A DNA stretch of 64,000 nucleotides from Gonapodya prolifera JEL478 (GCA_001574975.1 KQ965739.1:164656-228655); one strand, 5' to 3'. Positions 1 through 12,175 are shown, counted from the stretch's first letter. Notes: generated by a model not told the origin, from the sequence alone. Numbers and translations: made by a program.

Positions 1-96
1 ATCTAAATACATGACCACAGTAGTGGCACAGCACTTAACACCTCACACTATATATACCATGTCAATGGATGTCACCTGAGGCTATGGTGACAGTGG
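1..96 (-). repeat. End of a U-family small DNA transposon (cut by window start)
   Basis: The first ~96 bases match, with small gaps, one end of the U repeat seen complete at 17385-17622, read in reverse. Shared landmarks are the block gaccacagtagtggcacag, the TA-rich string near 46-58 and the terminal ggatgtca..gtgacag. The copy is more diverged than the others and its other end lies outside the window. Confidence 0.6.
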
Positions 97-2361
97 ATCC
101 TCTTTACAAGGATGGACAAATTCTTTACCCATATGCCTGACACCCCCTGTTCCTCCTTGTATTCTAGGATGTAATCTGGAGACATCAAGTGCTTGATTTG
201 TCTACCATCTTTCTGAAAAAGAACCCCGGCAACAAGACAATGGATGGTATTAAGCTATGCAACATTTTGCTTGGTGGTGGGAGAGAGTCTACAGAACTTC
301 TCAAGCATATGGCTCCTTATCAGGCCAATGTGACCAGTTCAAATTAGTACTGGTGAGCTGCGTTGTGACTTCTTTCTTTGTCATGCGCCTCATGCTTCCC
401 CTCTGCTGCAGGTACCAGCAGTGTCAAAACCTTCAAGCTGCAATGGCACAGTAGAGCGCCACTGCCTTTGTCACATTCATGTTTGCCAACTTCCATCTGT
501 TTGAACTCCACTGTCTGGTGGTTTCTTGGTTGATGTGATAGTGTCCAGAAGGCACTGGATAATCCTCATCTGTGGGACTGGTTCTTCACTGAGGTGTTTA
601 AGCTCCTTTTGAAGCACATCATTGTTCCTGTTCTTGGAGCCAATTGGTACTGGGCATGGTACAAGTACCAAGTATGCACTGCAATTCATGTCCATGGGGA
701 CTACGGCTTGAACAATGATCCTGGTTTGCATGGGCTGGTCCAGCAAACCTATCAGGGATGCATGGCCATTGCAAGCCTCCAGGAGCATTGACTTGAAGTG
801 ACTGCCCTTCATGATGAGTACATGAACAAGCTCCTTTGGCACAAGCAGGAAGGTGAGGAGGCTGCCAAATGGGTGGTGTCCTTTTGTGATACACTTGTGA
901 CAGCCTGGAACCCTGAACCTCCTTGCCCTGGTGTACCTGACCCACACCCATGTGCAATTGGCGCAGAGGTGGACAAGGACGGGCACTATGTTCTCCTTAT
1001 TATTGCTGTTCAGAGACATGTCTGCTGGAAAGATGGATACTGTGGGGATCCATGTCGCTTTGGATTTGAGAAGACTCTCTTATCAGAGATGCAGATTATT
1101 TTTGAAGAGTTTTCTGGTGGCATGGTGAAGGCCAAGATCCAGTTGAAAAGGCAAGGAGTCAACTTGGATCTGTTCTGACAGCTCTTGCAAAAACTTTTCT
1201 GCAAGTGACTCTACCAGACCCAACCTGAAGTGAGTTTCTCTGCTTGACTGAACAGCATGACATTGGCAAGGCTTAAGCATTGAGGCTCATAGTGGTGCCC
1301 TCACTGCTACTGACTTGACTTTCACTAGGGTAAATGTGTCACTGGATAGTGTTGGTTTCCAGAGACTTGCTGATGGGGAAATTGAGCACCAGACATCCTT
1401 TGCCTGACGAAAGGATTCCGAGCTTGGAGAACTCTATCCTGGGTTCCAGCTAAGTCAGCCATCGCTTTTCATGTTTGTTAAGGTGTTCTAAGTGGTCAAG
1501 AATGCCTTGCACCTGAACAATGACTTTGAGAAGGTTACACCTGTTCTCTTTGCACAACTCTGCATCTGACTGGCAGAAGCATGTGTAGTTCTGCTGCAAT
1601 TCCTTTCTTAAGGGTGCACCGTGTATGGTGGAAGAGCTCCCAGCAATTGAAGAAGGGGATGCTGTTGTTACAATGTGGGAGCAGTTTGTTCAATTGGGAT
1701 TGTCTGATGCCCTCTTTGTGTTCAAGGATAGTTGCGTCTAACAGGACAGCATCCAAAAGGCACAGGAGTGTGGGGAGCATCTGGTGCCTGATGGCTTTGA
1801 CCAAGTTGCCCAGAGGGAGGGCTGGATGGAGCTTGCCAAAATGGGACCAGCATTCGACACTGACAATATCTATCTGCTTGGGGATGGCCTGTGCATGGAT
1901 GAGATACATGACTGGATCATGTTGTGTGCTCACAGTGCACTAATGAGCAACTTGGCCTAGCAACAGGTTTTTAGGAAGCTGCAAAGCGATCTGAGGCTGG
2001 GCAGGCTCTGGTGCAGGGGGCAGTGCCTGAGGTCACACAACAACAGCTGAACCTGTCCCAGCAATTGGCTTTTGACGTTGTGGAACATTTCAGGGAGAAA
2101 TCTTATCAGCAGCTAATGATCCTTAGCAGCACTGCAGGCACCAGAAAGACTCACACCATTAATGCTATAGCACTTGTGCATCACCACACAGTACTGTTTG
2201 AGCTGCCTTCACAGCCAAAACAGCCCTCCTCAATAGTGGTCAAACCCTCCATTCCCTGCTGAAGCTTTCCAGATGAGCCACAAAGTTCAAGAGCCTGTCA
2301 AGTGTTATGCTCAAGGGGTTGCAGGAGAGTTTTCCCAATGTCAAGACACTGATCATAGATG
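97..2361 (+). mobile_element. Decayed Helitron fragment
   Basis: This stretch carries the remains of a Helitron replication-initiator/helicase gene (described separately) and no other recognisable content. The part before about 540 gives only broken short reading frames. The element is cut at its helicase by another repeat at about 2362, and neither Helitron terminus (5' TC, 3' hairpin plus CTRR) is visible here. Helitrons are rolling-circle DNA transposons; this copy cannot encode a working protein. Confidence 0.75.
545..2361 (+). pseudogene. Helitron Rep/Pif1-helicase relic
   Basis: Translating the + strand with frame changes gives the usual order of a fungal Helitron protein. Near 600-760 there is a Rep segment with a WYW..YKYQV pattern and an IHVHG string, which fits the HUH (His-x-His) metal site of the rolling-circle nuclease, followed by LNNDPGL. 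Near 1010-1180 comes a Cys-rich segment ending CRFGFEKTL and LKRQGVNLD, matching the conserved C..CRFGFP..L..R..N block. Near 2040-2350 comes the helicase start: QQLAFDVVEHF, a Walker A remnant STAGTRKTHTINAI (the usual GxGGTGKS is altered), TLHSLLKLS, and NVKTLIID, the Walker B position without the usual following Glu. Several in-frame stops and frameshifts separate the pieces. The gene stops abruptly at the Walker B region, where element E begins on the opposite strand. Confidence 0.75.
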
Positions 2362-3188
2362 CACCCTTCACACCCCTCAAGTCTCATCTTCCAAACCAGT
2401 AATGTTCACCTTCAAGAGTTGTACTTATCTGTCACAGTAACGTGGAAGAACCGACCAAGAATCTGGACCATTTCCTTGGGGTTCACAATGCAGCCAGCCC
2501 TTGCACATGATTGGAAGGTTGGCTTCCTAATAACAATTATTTGGGCATCAACAACAAGGTTTTTGCACACATACTCCTTTGTGCTCTTCCTCCAATCTGC
2601 CCTTTGCTCTTCTGATGGCGTCCACTGCGGCGGGTGCTTTGCATGCTCTTCTGCTTCAAACTACTCCACCACATCCTCAGCATGAGCTGCATCATCCACA
2701 GCAAATATTTGGTTCTCTACTGCCATTGTGAACCACTGGAGCTGGCAAAACGTTCTTTTGCAGAGCCACAGGTGGCATTTGGAACAGTGGTTGGCAACAA
2801 TGGCATTAAATCAATCTTTTTGGACTGCGGTGTTGACGGCATATTCCTCTGGAGTCATTACCTGCAAGCTGTTCTGCAAGAGTGTTGCTAAGTGCTCCTT
2901 GTGCGTGCTCTGCAGTTCCTCTGTCACCACTTTCATCCAAGCGCTCTGGCCAGTTCCGGCATCCTTGTCCCCACCAGAGATTTGGAATGGGATCAAATAG
3001 ATTCAGAACTTTCTGTTTGCATTGATGTGGACCATGGAGCACATGCCATGGATAAAATCTTTCTCTCCTAGAGTGCAGAATGAGAGGATAGCAAGTGAGA
3101 AACCAATGGGTTGGCTTAATGTTGGCAGGAAGACATCTGAGGACAAGAAACAGAACAAGACTCATGAAGGTGAGTCAATGGATATTGT

Positions 3189-3435
3189 TACCCGACCTAG
3201 GGTGCTCCATGAGACCTGTGTGCTGCAGGACCATGATGATGTATGAGTATGTGATACATGTGGGGTCTCAGATAGTCTCACCTGCAGGACCATGACACCA
3301 AACGTGCAGTCTGTCCTGCAGGTGTGCTTATGTATCACTACTATGGCCTACTGTGGTCACACTCGCCTATTGCTGCGCCACACTCGCCCACTGCTGTGGC
3401 CACATGTGTGGCTGTCCCCAGCTGGCTGGGTGACA
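3189..3435 (-). repeat. U-family MITE-like element inserted in element E
   Basis: A 247-bp block absent from the matching place in the right E copy (empty site around 19530). It shares with other U copies the terminal cc-acctagg string, two cacctgcagga / tcctgcaggtg blocks and the inner ccacactcgcc..gtggcc region, but is the most diverged complete copy. It is flanked by gatattgt (3181-3188) and gatatgat (3436-3443), 6 of 8 identical, as expected for an aged 8-bp target site duplication. Confidence 0.7.
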
Positions 3436-3670
3436 GATATGATGTGGCGGCCCAACATCATTAGTTGGACTGCATCTAAACTTCCCACATTGGCCCATTC
3501 TGGTATCTTGTCAAGGTAGCAGACACCCTTGCCAGAGATGTGCTGGTGGCCCTCAAACACAATCTGGGTGACAGAAGTTCCAGGTCCAAAATTGATCTTG
3601 CATGCAGCATATCCAAAGATGTTAAGCCTTCTTGCTGGTCAGGCATTGCAAACTCTAGTTCAACATGCAG

Positions 3671-4163
3671 ATGTCACACTGACATCCACTAACGTGAAGT
3701 ATATAGTGTAGTATGAGTGTTGGGTATTAGCTGCTGTGCCACTACTGTGGCCGCGGGTTAGATGTGCACACCTGCAGGACGTGCCTACTACACAACCTAG
3801 GTGAGCTGCACGAGCCTGTAAACTGCAGGAACGTGTAAATGTGATCAAATATACATAACAAGTTGTAATGTGCATGGAACTCACCTGCAGGAATGTGATG
3901 CCAAACTTAGGGCACGTCCTGCAGGTGTGCACATCTAAACCCGCGGCCACAGTAGTGGCACAGCAGCTAATACCCAACACTCATACTACACTATATACTC
4001 CACGTTAGTGTCGTTAGTGGATGTCAGTGTGACAGTGCCCTAAGTTTGGCATCACGTTCCTGCAGGTGAGTTCTATGCACATTACGTCTTGCTATGTACA
4101 TCTGATCATATATACATGTTCCTGCAGATTACAGGCTTGTGCAGCTCACCTAGGTTGTGTAGC
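3671..4163 (+). repeat. U-family element carrying a nested U copy
   Basis: The outer copy runs + strand from gtcacactgacatcc to cctaggttgtgtag, like the complete copy at 17385-17622. It is split at 3787/4035 by a second U in the opposite orientation. The right E copy (around 19300) lacks the whole block, giving an empty site; the flanks catgcag(a) and agcatag look like a worn 8-bp duplication. Both parts of the outer copy are close to the 17385 copy, so this insertion is fairly young. Confidence 0.75.
3788..4034 (-). repeat. U-family element nested inside another U
   Basis: A 247-bp reverse-orientation copy beginning ctacacaacctagg and ending gtcagtgtgaca. It interrupts the outer U between gtgccta (3781-3787) and gtgcccta (4035-4042), a near-perfect 8-bp duplication of a sequence that is single in the uninterrupted copy at 17385-17622. 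Length, short imperfect ends (CTACACA-C / CTGTCACAC) and 8-bp duplication resemble hAT-type non-autonomous elements. No coding capacity. Confidence 0.8.
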
Positions 4164-5485
4164 AGCATAGATGTGCAGAGTGTAGCTATGAAGGGATAAT
4201 AAACCATAGAAGCAATTTTTTGTCAGCTTCAACAAGTGAGCACAGAAAACATGAAACACTGCAGAAAAGGAGAGAGGATACCCACAATGACCTTCATCAG
4301 CTGCTACAGAGGGGACATCTACATCCATAGGATTGTCTTGCCCTTGCGCTATCTGTGGTTGATCAGCTACCATCAAGGACTTGTATAATTCAACATCACT
4401 GGGATGCAGCTAAAAAGTTTATGCAAATTTGTATTCAATGTTATTGCTGGATTTAATGCCCATATGTTTTACCATTCCTCACACAGAGACTCACTACAAA
4501 AAGACTCTTCCAATACCTATCAGTCCCTTCCATGGGATCCAACTTATAACCAGTTACGGCAACTGAACTGGCCTTTTGAGCAGTGCTGGAATCAGGGTTA
4601 AAGAATAGAATACAGGCACCATGGCCATCCATTTCAACAAAAAAATGTTGGGTAGAGGTGCTGTTGTTGGGTTGAACGCTCATCCACAAAGCACAAGACC
4701 TGGTGCAAAGATCCAGTGGAAGAATCCAATGAAAGGGGTCCAAAATTTAGTGGAAGTGTTTAACATGCCAGTCTTATTAAGAGTTTGTGCAGGATCTGCC
4801 ATGTAAAGGGGGAAGACAAGCAAACAATGTTTGGTGGCACTCTACCAGCCAGGAAACCTGAATCTGGGAACTCCGATTCTGGGTGGTGTCCCATCCTTGG
4901 ACTTGCGGTCCATTTGCCATTAGCGTTGCTCTTCAATGTACTCTGCCATCCTCAGCTTGACAAAATCCCCTGAGGGAACTTCTCCACCATCTGTGGAAAG
5001 GTTCAATGGATCAATTGGTTCCATAGAGATCTTGCTCGATGGGACCCTCTGCTTCCAAATGTTGACTAAGTCAAGTATATGGCAGTGGACAAAACAATCA
5101 ACAGTCTCATGTGTGCCCACTGGCAGGATAATCCCAGAGACACCATCTCCAAACTGAAACCTAGTGGATTTATCCTTGGTGAGTGTCAACAATTGAATCC
5201 TGACGAGTATATCACACATGGTCGACACAAAGTCACTTCCTGTGTTCTTGACAAACAAAGAATCGATATTTGTGGACATGATGACCACAGCACGTAAGTC
5301 CACGATGCCGGCAGCAGGCCAAATGCGTCTTTATCGGACAAGTCGAGTCCAAGGTGCTGCGATGTGGCCCTCAGCCAAGCCAAGCTGCGGGTGAAGGAGT
5401 GAAAAGATGACCTTGATGTGTCGGCTTGGGATGTGTGGCGCGAACAATTCTGCCGGTGAAGCCCAGCAAATCGAACAACATCGTG

Positions 5486-8235
5486 ATGGACAAACTGTTC
5501 AAGAAGATCGAACAGAAGGTGGAACGCCTGGAGCAGAAAGTGGAGCATAAGCTGGCGGAAAAGATCCCCGACATCTTTGGGAAAAAGGAAGATAGAGTCG
5601 ATAAGAAGCACTCGCACACCCATCTAGGCTACGATTGCAATAGCCTCCACCCGGGGAGCAATCGTTACGAATCTTTCGCTCCAGAGAGCTCTGGCCTCGC
5701 AAAATGGCACGTTGATGGCGCCAGCTACTTCTGGGCTCTGTCGGAGTCGCTCGAAGGTGAGGCATTGAGGTTTTGCTAATAACCCCACTAACTCTCAACG
5801 ATGACCAAACCACATCCAGAGGCTCGGGAAAGCATCTACATCATGGATTGGTGGCTTAGTCCTGAACTGTATCTGAGACGCCCCCCATCGCAAAACGGGC
5901 GATACCGCCTCGACACAATGTTGAAAGCTGCTGCCGAGAGGGGTGTCCAAGTCCGAGTGATGGTCTACAAGGAAGTGCCGCAAGCGCTCACCCTGAACAG
6001 TGAACACACGAAGCACGCACTAGAAGCGCTACACCCAAACATCAAGGTCTTCCGGCACCCGGAACATGTCATCACGGGCTCGTCCGTCGTCTCAGAGGTC
6101 ACAACGGGTATTCACAATGCCTTCACTTTGGCCAGGATGCCAGCAGACCGTCTCAAGATCCTCTTCGGAACCATCAATGACGACGATACGGTACTGTTTA
6201 GTGGTTCTCAGAATACAAACGCTATGCTAAATAAACCTCCTCCCGTTTTTCCGTCGTAGGTTCTCTTTTGGGCGCACCATGAAAAGCTCTGCATTATCGA
6301 CCGGAGAATCGTGTTCATGGGCGGACTTGATGCGTGCTTTGGTCGCTGGGACACAACCAGCCACCCCATCGCCGATTTCCACCCCAACAACCCAAACGAC
6401 CTAATTTTCCCAGGCCAGGACTACAACAATGCTCGTGTGTACGATTTTGAAGGCGTCGACAAATGGGACCACAACAAACTCGATCGCAGCCTTATTCCGA
6501 GAATGGGGTGGAGCGACATCAGCATCAGCATGTCAGGCCCAATCGTCGACAGTCTTCTCGCACACTTTGTGTCCCGCTGGGATTTTATCTACGGCCAGAA
6601 GTACAACACTGAAGACGGGAGAAAAAAGTACGCGCCCATTGGAAATGGATCTCAAACTGCGGCAGCCGCCGAAACTCACGGCCACCACGGCAACCTTCTT
6701 GAAGAGAGCCGAAGGAAAGCGGCCGAAGCGTTGGGTGGTCTTGAACATCACCTTCGAAAACACGCACCAGCAAGTTTTCCGAACCTCCCCAATTTTATGG
6801 GGGACTCTGGGTTGGAGGAGCGCAGAGCAAATATTCGAGGTGCCATGGACATTCAATTGATTCGAAGGTTGGTGATTGCTGCGCAAGTGCAGTTCTTCAT
6901 TGTGGAATAATACTGCCGCCAACTTATCGGATAGCTCCTGCAACTGGTCTCACGGTCTCTCTCACACCGAGCACTCAATTGCTAATGCTTATATATCGAT
7001 CATTAACAGTGCTGAGCACTTCATTTACATTGAGAACCAGGTAATGTTGCTCAAACTACCATTCTTGACCAAATATTGACGCCTCCTCATAGTTTTTCAT
7101 CACTGCCTCGGACGACAAGCAAAGACCCGTGCACAACAAAATCGGTGCCGCACTCGTTTCTCGCATCATTCGCGCCTACAAGAACGGCGAAGATTTCCGC
7201 GTCATCGTGATCATGCCTGCTGTCCCTGGATTCGCTGGTGACCTAAAAGCGGATGGTGCCCTCGGCACCCGGGGAATCATGGAGTTCCAGTACAACTCGA
7301 TTTGCCGCGGAGGGAACTCCATCCTTGAGAAACTTGCCCAGGCCGGTATCACACGGCCAGACAAGTACATTTCATTCTACAACCTTCGCAATTACGACCG
7401 CATTAGGAAGCAGCCTGGCAACCCCAGGTTCGACTCTGTCAGCGCAGCCTCCATGACTGGCGGACCCGACCTTAACGCCATCCCGTGGGAGGGAAATCCG
7501 GCCGAGGAGCTCGATTCATTCGTGTCGGAGCAGCTGTACATCCACACCAAAGTCTTGATCGCCGACGATCGGCGTGTCATCTGTGGAAGTGCAAACCTCA
7601 ACGACCGCTCACAGCTCGGAGACCACGACAGTGAGATTGCCGTCGTCATCGAAGACTCGGCGAATCCCGTCAACATCCAAGTTGCTGGGAGATCCTACAC
7701 CGCAAACCGATTTGCTGCCTCCCTCCGACGCTACCTGTTCCGCAAGCATCTTGGCCTTCTCCCAGACCAAAGGCACGACCTTCCGGATGGAAACTTCCAC
7801 CCCATAAACCGGGGCTTGAACGAGTACGATTGGGACAGCCCTGCTGATAGACTCGTCGTAGATCCCCTAAGCCCTGAGTTTGATAAGTTGTGGCGTGGCA
7901 CAGCCAAGACAAACACCGAAGTGTTCAGCAAAGTTTTCCACAACGTGCCAAATGACGCCGTGCGAACATGGAAAGCGTACGAGGACTTCTTCACCAAATA
8001 CTTCTACTTTCCTGGATCTGAAGAGGAGAAGGATATCACGATCAAGGCTAAAAAGGTGCTGTACGGTCACGTTGTGAAAAGCGAATTCCCGGGTGGCGCG
8101 CCAGAAGTGAAGAAGTGGCTAGGTCGCGTGAGAGGCTCGCTGGTGGAGATGCCACTCTGCTTCCTCGCAGACGTGAAAGACATAGCAAAGGAAGGTCTCG
8201 CTTTGAACGACCTCACCGATGAGCTGTACACGTGA
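5486..8235 (+). CDS. Phospholipase D (PLD1/Spo14-type)
   Basis: Hydrolyses phosphatidylcholine to phosphatidic acid and choline at membranes. Proposed exons: 5486-5756, 5820-6190, 6260-6867, 6935-7040, 7093-8235, giving 832 residues with frame kept at every junction. Both catalytic HKD motifs are intact: HHEKLCIIDRRIVFMGG about 220 residues in, and HTKVLIADDRRVICGSANLN in the last exon. Other family landmarks are ESIYIMDWWLSPELYLRRPP, TEHSIANAYISII and HFIYIENQ. The N terminus is a short Lys/Glu-rich segment. No PX or PH domain is seen, so it resembles the shorter plant/fungal PLDs rather than full Spo14. The start was chosen at the ATG before DKLFKKIEQ, because the upstream in-frame codons run toward the repeat ending near 5290, only about 200 bp away. 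Introns are 52-69 bp. Confidence 0.93.
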
Positions 8236-8407
8236 ATGCGCATCGTTTCTTCGGTTTGAGGAGAGAGTCGTGAAGTATCAGAAAAATGTTATTCCCTCCT
8301 TCCTCTTTTTTTCTTTTCATTCTCATGTCTATGTGATATGTACACGTAAATGACGATATGTTATTTAGTTGTCCAGTCTAATGATTTGCGTGCTAAGCTG
8401 TCCGTCC

Positions 8408-10409
8408 CTAAGCATCTTTCTTCTCCTTTCCCCGCAACCATTCGCTTGCAGACTGGAAGAATCCATGTTTACCCGAGGGCCCCTCCTTTTCCTCCGTGGC
8501 TGATTCGTTACCACCGTTGTCATTGTTCGTCTTTGGTTGCTTGTCAGATGAGGGTTTCTTTGTGCTGGTTTTGGTTGTGCCCGATGGCGCGCTGGTGGAA
8601 AACGTTCGGCCTGAGGATGCCGAACTAGAGCCGCTAGCCGTCGCTCGTCCTTTGCTCTTATCATCCGGAGCACCAGAGTCCCCGAGCGCACGTTCATCTT
8701 CCGCAATCCACTCCTTCAGCAGCTCTTGCTGCCTCGACGTCAGTCGCTTTGGAACTTGAACCTTCAATGTTACCCATTGATCGCCGCGGTCTCCCATGGC
8801 CGAGCGACCAACGATGGGGGCACCTCGTTTGGTAAGTCTCTTCCGGGCCTCCGGTTGTGTTCCGGGCTCAACTTTGAGCTCAACGTCACCGTCCACAGTT
8901 GGGATTCGGATCGAGCCGCCGAGGATAGCCGTCGTGAAAGGGAGAGGAACGTCGAGATGGATATCGTTCCCTTCACGACGGAACGTAGGGTGAGGAGAAA
9001 CCTAAACGAAAATTTCCTCGGGTAGAAGGTTGTCCGCTTACACCATCCGGAATCGGTCATCAACTCACAGTAATCGAAACATACAGGTCTCCGGGGGAAC
9101 CATTTCCTTGGAGCGGCGCATCGCCTTGGCCAGCTAGCCTCACTTTCATTCCATCATCGATACCTGGATGACCAAGAATCACCGACAATCGCAAAATAAC
9201 CAATTTCAGTTAGACGAACCAGCAGGTATGCTGACCATTACCGTGCGCTTGTCTCGAACTCGACCGTGTCCCTCACAGCTGGTGCAGCGCGAGTCTTTCG
9301 GGATGATTGTTCCCGCGCCTTGACATGTAGGACATTCGGAGACCATTTGAAACCCTCCACGTACAAACACTTTCTGTGAAACGTTCAAAAATCATGCGGC
9401 GAGCCGTAATGTGACTATCGCGAATGAGATTCTCACCCGTCCAGTGCCGCCGCATCCTTCACACGCCTTCAATTTCTGCCCAGTTTTGAGACCAGAACCG
9501 CTACATGTAGAGCACTTGATGATACTCTGGAAGGTGAGAGGTCGCTGAACACCCTTAATTGCATCCATAAAGCCTATCCTCAGTGCTGCATTGATATCTT
9601 CGCCAGCCATGTCCATTCCCATTCCACCGCCTCGACCACCAGCCGCTCCACCCATACCAAACCCGCGAAAGAGTTGCTCAAATAGGTCCGATGTGAATTG
9701 TTGACCTCCAGGAAATCCGCCACCGGGGAACCCTCCGGGAAATCCACCTCCGAATCCACCGCCAGACGGATCGCCACCAGGGCCAGAAAATGCTGAATGC
9801 CCAAATTGATCGTAAGCCGCTCTCTTTTGTTCGTCGGATAGAATCTAGAGGCGTGAACGGTTAATGTCGTTCTGTGAAAGTATAGCGACAGAACACACCT
9901 CATACGCCTCTTGGATCTCAACAAACTTTTCGTGTGCTCCTTCGTCTTTGTTTGTGTCGGGGTGATATTGCTTCGCGAGTGCGTAGTAGGCCTTCTTTAT
10001 GTCAGAAGCAGCTGCATTCCGTTGGACACCCAAAATCTTTCTCGGTATCTATGAGTCCACTTTGTTCAAAATCTGTGCCGGACGAATTCGTACCTCGTAT
10101 GCGTCCCGTTTCGGAGCTCTTGTTGGGGCTAAAATCCTAGTCTTTAGCATCACAACAATGATCACTTCGCTGAGCGAATCACTTACCGGTCGAGTGAAAC
10201 GTTTGCCGATCACTTGGTCGAGCTTCTTCTTTCTGCGGTCTGAATCCCGAGAAACGCTCATGACTGTAACGGGTATCTGAATGTAGTTCCCGTTGCGCGA
10301 CTCCGGGACTCAGGTGGACGATTGGTCCAGGAAGGGGAAAACAGGCAGATGTAACGCGGCATACGGGAGTGAAAATCCTGGTGGATGCGACCCGCTGGCA
10401 AGACTGCAT
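8408..10409 (-). CDS. MDJ1: Mitochondrial DnaJ/Hsp40 co-chaperone (Mdj1-type)
   Basis: Type I Hsp40 that stimulates mitochondrial Hsp70 in the matrix. Seven exons read 10409-10187, 10128-10094, 10036-9899, 9844-9437, 9373-9220, 9163-9069, 9001-8408 (548 residues). In order: a basic, Ser/Arg-rich presequence ([19 protein letters not shown]), a J domain with [26 protein letters not shown] (HPD intact), a Gly/Phe-rich linker ([17 protein letters not shown]), a zinc-finger region with [24 protein letters not shown] and CTSCEGHG (four CxxCxGxG repeats), and the substrate-binding beta domains ([19 protein letters not shown]). A long Lys/Ser-rich tail of about 100 residues after the core is unusual for Mdj1. 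Introns are 54-67 bp. The 3' end faces the end of the PLD gene, with about 170 bp between them. Confidence 0.93.
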
Positions 10410-10504
10410 CGGAAATTTTCTCTACACGTCGATTTGCTTCGGTCAGGCACGTCACGAACGAACGAACCTTCAAAAACTATGATTTCATTAAAATGTCGCT
10501 AACT

Positions 10505-12175
10505 TCAATCAACAATCTCAGAACTTCTACGCCTGTCTTTGTGCGACCAGTCTCGACTTGTTCGTCTTTTGTGAGCGCCGTCATTATACTTCATGTTCTC
10601 GCTGTCTCCTCGCCCTTCTTCACTGTCACGTTTCCGGTGCGTACGTTTACGGTCATCCCGCCTTTTATCATCGTCCCGTCGCTTTTCATGATGCCGATCG
10701 TCGTGCCTATCACGTTTATGACGATCTCGGCTGTCGTCGCGACTTCGACGCTTCCGGTCCCTGCCGTCATGACTACGGTCCCGACTTCTGGTTCGACTCC
10801 TGGTTCGCCGTCTCTTGTGATCACGGTCACGGCTTCCTGAGCGGCTGCGCGATCGAGATCTGCTACGACTTCGGCTCAAACTGATCCACTGTTTTCGGAG
10901 CTGACGTTTGCGAACTGGGTCACGTCCACGAGAATATTCTACACTCTTGGTTGACTGCAAAATGGAAAGGAACTTCTCTCCATTAGTATTGACAAGTCTC
11001 TTGGGTGGCTCAATGGGCGCTTCATCGTCAACAAAAGCATCGCCCCAAGTAATCGGTCCAGCATTCGCATCTGGAGGAGGCTAAAGAAACCAATCGTTGG
11101 ACAGATAACAAGAAAATTGTTGGATGACAGCTCACTTGGGATCTTCGCTCCGTCGCTCGTGGCTCAGGTGTCTGTTCTTCATCAGGTGTGATTGGCATAA
11201 TTTCAACATTTTCCGGGTGCTCTGTGGACGGTTTTGTGGTTACACGCAAGTCCCCATTTCTCTTACTTCCTCCAGCTGTGTCGTTCCGGCCTGGGGTATC
11301 ATTTGTTGAACCCCCTCCACGATTACCCGGCCGTCTGTCAGAAGCGACGTTGTGAGATTGTACCGGCACTTTATTGTTCTCAGAGGGCTCCATACGCTGC
11401 GACCCTGCTCGGGACTCTTCGAGAGAACGTTTCGCCTTCTCAGTGGACTTGGATGCTGCTGTTTTTGGCTGTGCCAAAGTCCGCTGCTTCAGCGGGGCTG
11501 TTTCGGCAACCTTTGATTCGGCTACATGAACAGGATTGATTTCGGTCTGAGAAAAACTCTGGTGAGGCGCGTTGCGTGAAGGATAACACGAAGCTTCCAA
11601 TACCTGGGGGACTTCCGAATTCCCAGCATTCCCAACCGCTTCATCAGATTTTTGTTTATCGAGAGCAATATTCACCGCGAGGGAATGTGCATAAGAAGCT
11701 GAGCGCAGGAAGAATTACAAAAGCATTTTTGGGAAAGATGTTAAAAATTGAGCGAACCTGCAGAATCTCCCTGCGCGCCAAGGTAACCAAACCATCCATT
11801 TGCAGCTGCAACTCCGGCACCTGGATCATATTTCATTCCGTAATATGTATAGACAGCTTCAACGGGATTCTTGCCCTCCTTTTCGGCCTCCTCCATTATC
11901 TTTTTGTGAAGAGCAAATTGTCGAGCCGCGACAGCGACGGGGTCTGGTGCAATATGATGACAGTTACAGTGTGAAAAGTGGATCCAGGAGTGTTCAAACC
12001 AACCACTCGTGTCAATCGATTGATCCGCATGGGTGGGCGCCCCTGCGGTAGTTCCAACAGGCGAGGCACCCGCATAGTACGCCGATTGATCTGTAGAGGG
12101 ATATCCATAAGAGCTTCCGTAGTATTGCTGATAGTTCGCCCAATAGGAGGATTGGTCGGTTGTTGAGCCCCACAT
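10505..12175 (-). CDS. RS-domain (Arg/Ser-rich) protein, splicing-factor-like
   Basis: Proposed exons 12175-12004, 11943-11758, 11698-11136, 11080-10505 give 498 residues. The N terminus is Tyr/Ser/Gln/Gly-rich (YWANYQQYYGSSYGYPS), followed by a short helical segment (QFALHKKIMEEAEKEGKNP) and NGWFGYLGAQGD, then a long low-complexity Ser/Pro/Thr/Glu region. A conserved-looking stretch GPITWGDAFVDDEAPIEPPK precedes a C-terminal RS/RD/RDR-rich tail of about 110 residues. No RNA-recognition motif is visible. RS tails of this kind occur in nuclear pre-mRNA splicing proteins and are phosphorylated by SR kinases, so a nuclear splicing role is likely but inferred. I cannot assign an orthologue. Confidence 0.8.

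Larger units (their letters stand above)
2362..5290 (-). mobile_element. Unclassified element E, left copy (inverted relative to right copy)
   Basis: Read on the - strand, this region is closely similar over about 2.1 kb to 18225-20342 on the + strand. Shared conceptual peptides include TRFQFGDGVSGIILP, VFEGHQHISGKG, QWTPLEEQ-like strings and MDVDVPSVAADEGHCGYP. The homology starts near 5245-5290 and ends abruptly near 2362, inside the Helitron helicase, so E arrived after the Helitron. Two U elements are inserted in this copy but absent from the right copy. I do not recognise the encoded protein and the frames are broken. It could be a host-derived segment carried by a transposon or part of an unknown DNA transposon. 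Confidence 0.65.

Noticed and set aside
10049-10261. Start of MDJ1 at the Met of [12 protein letters not shown]
   Set aside because: That frame cannot be spliced into the J domain through a good intron, whereas the frame starting at 10409 gives a mitochondrial presequence and joins in phase.
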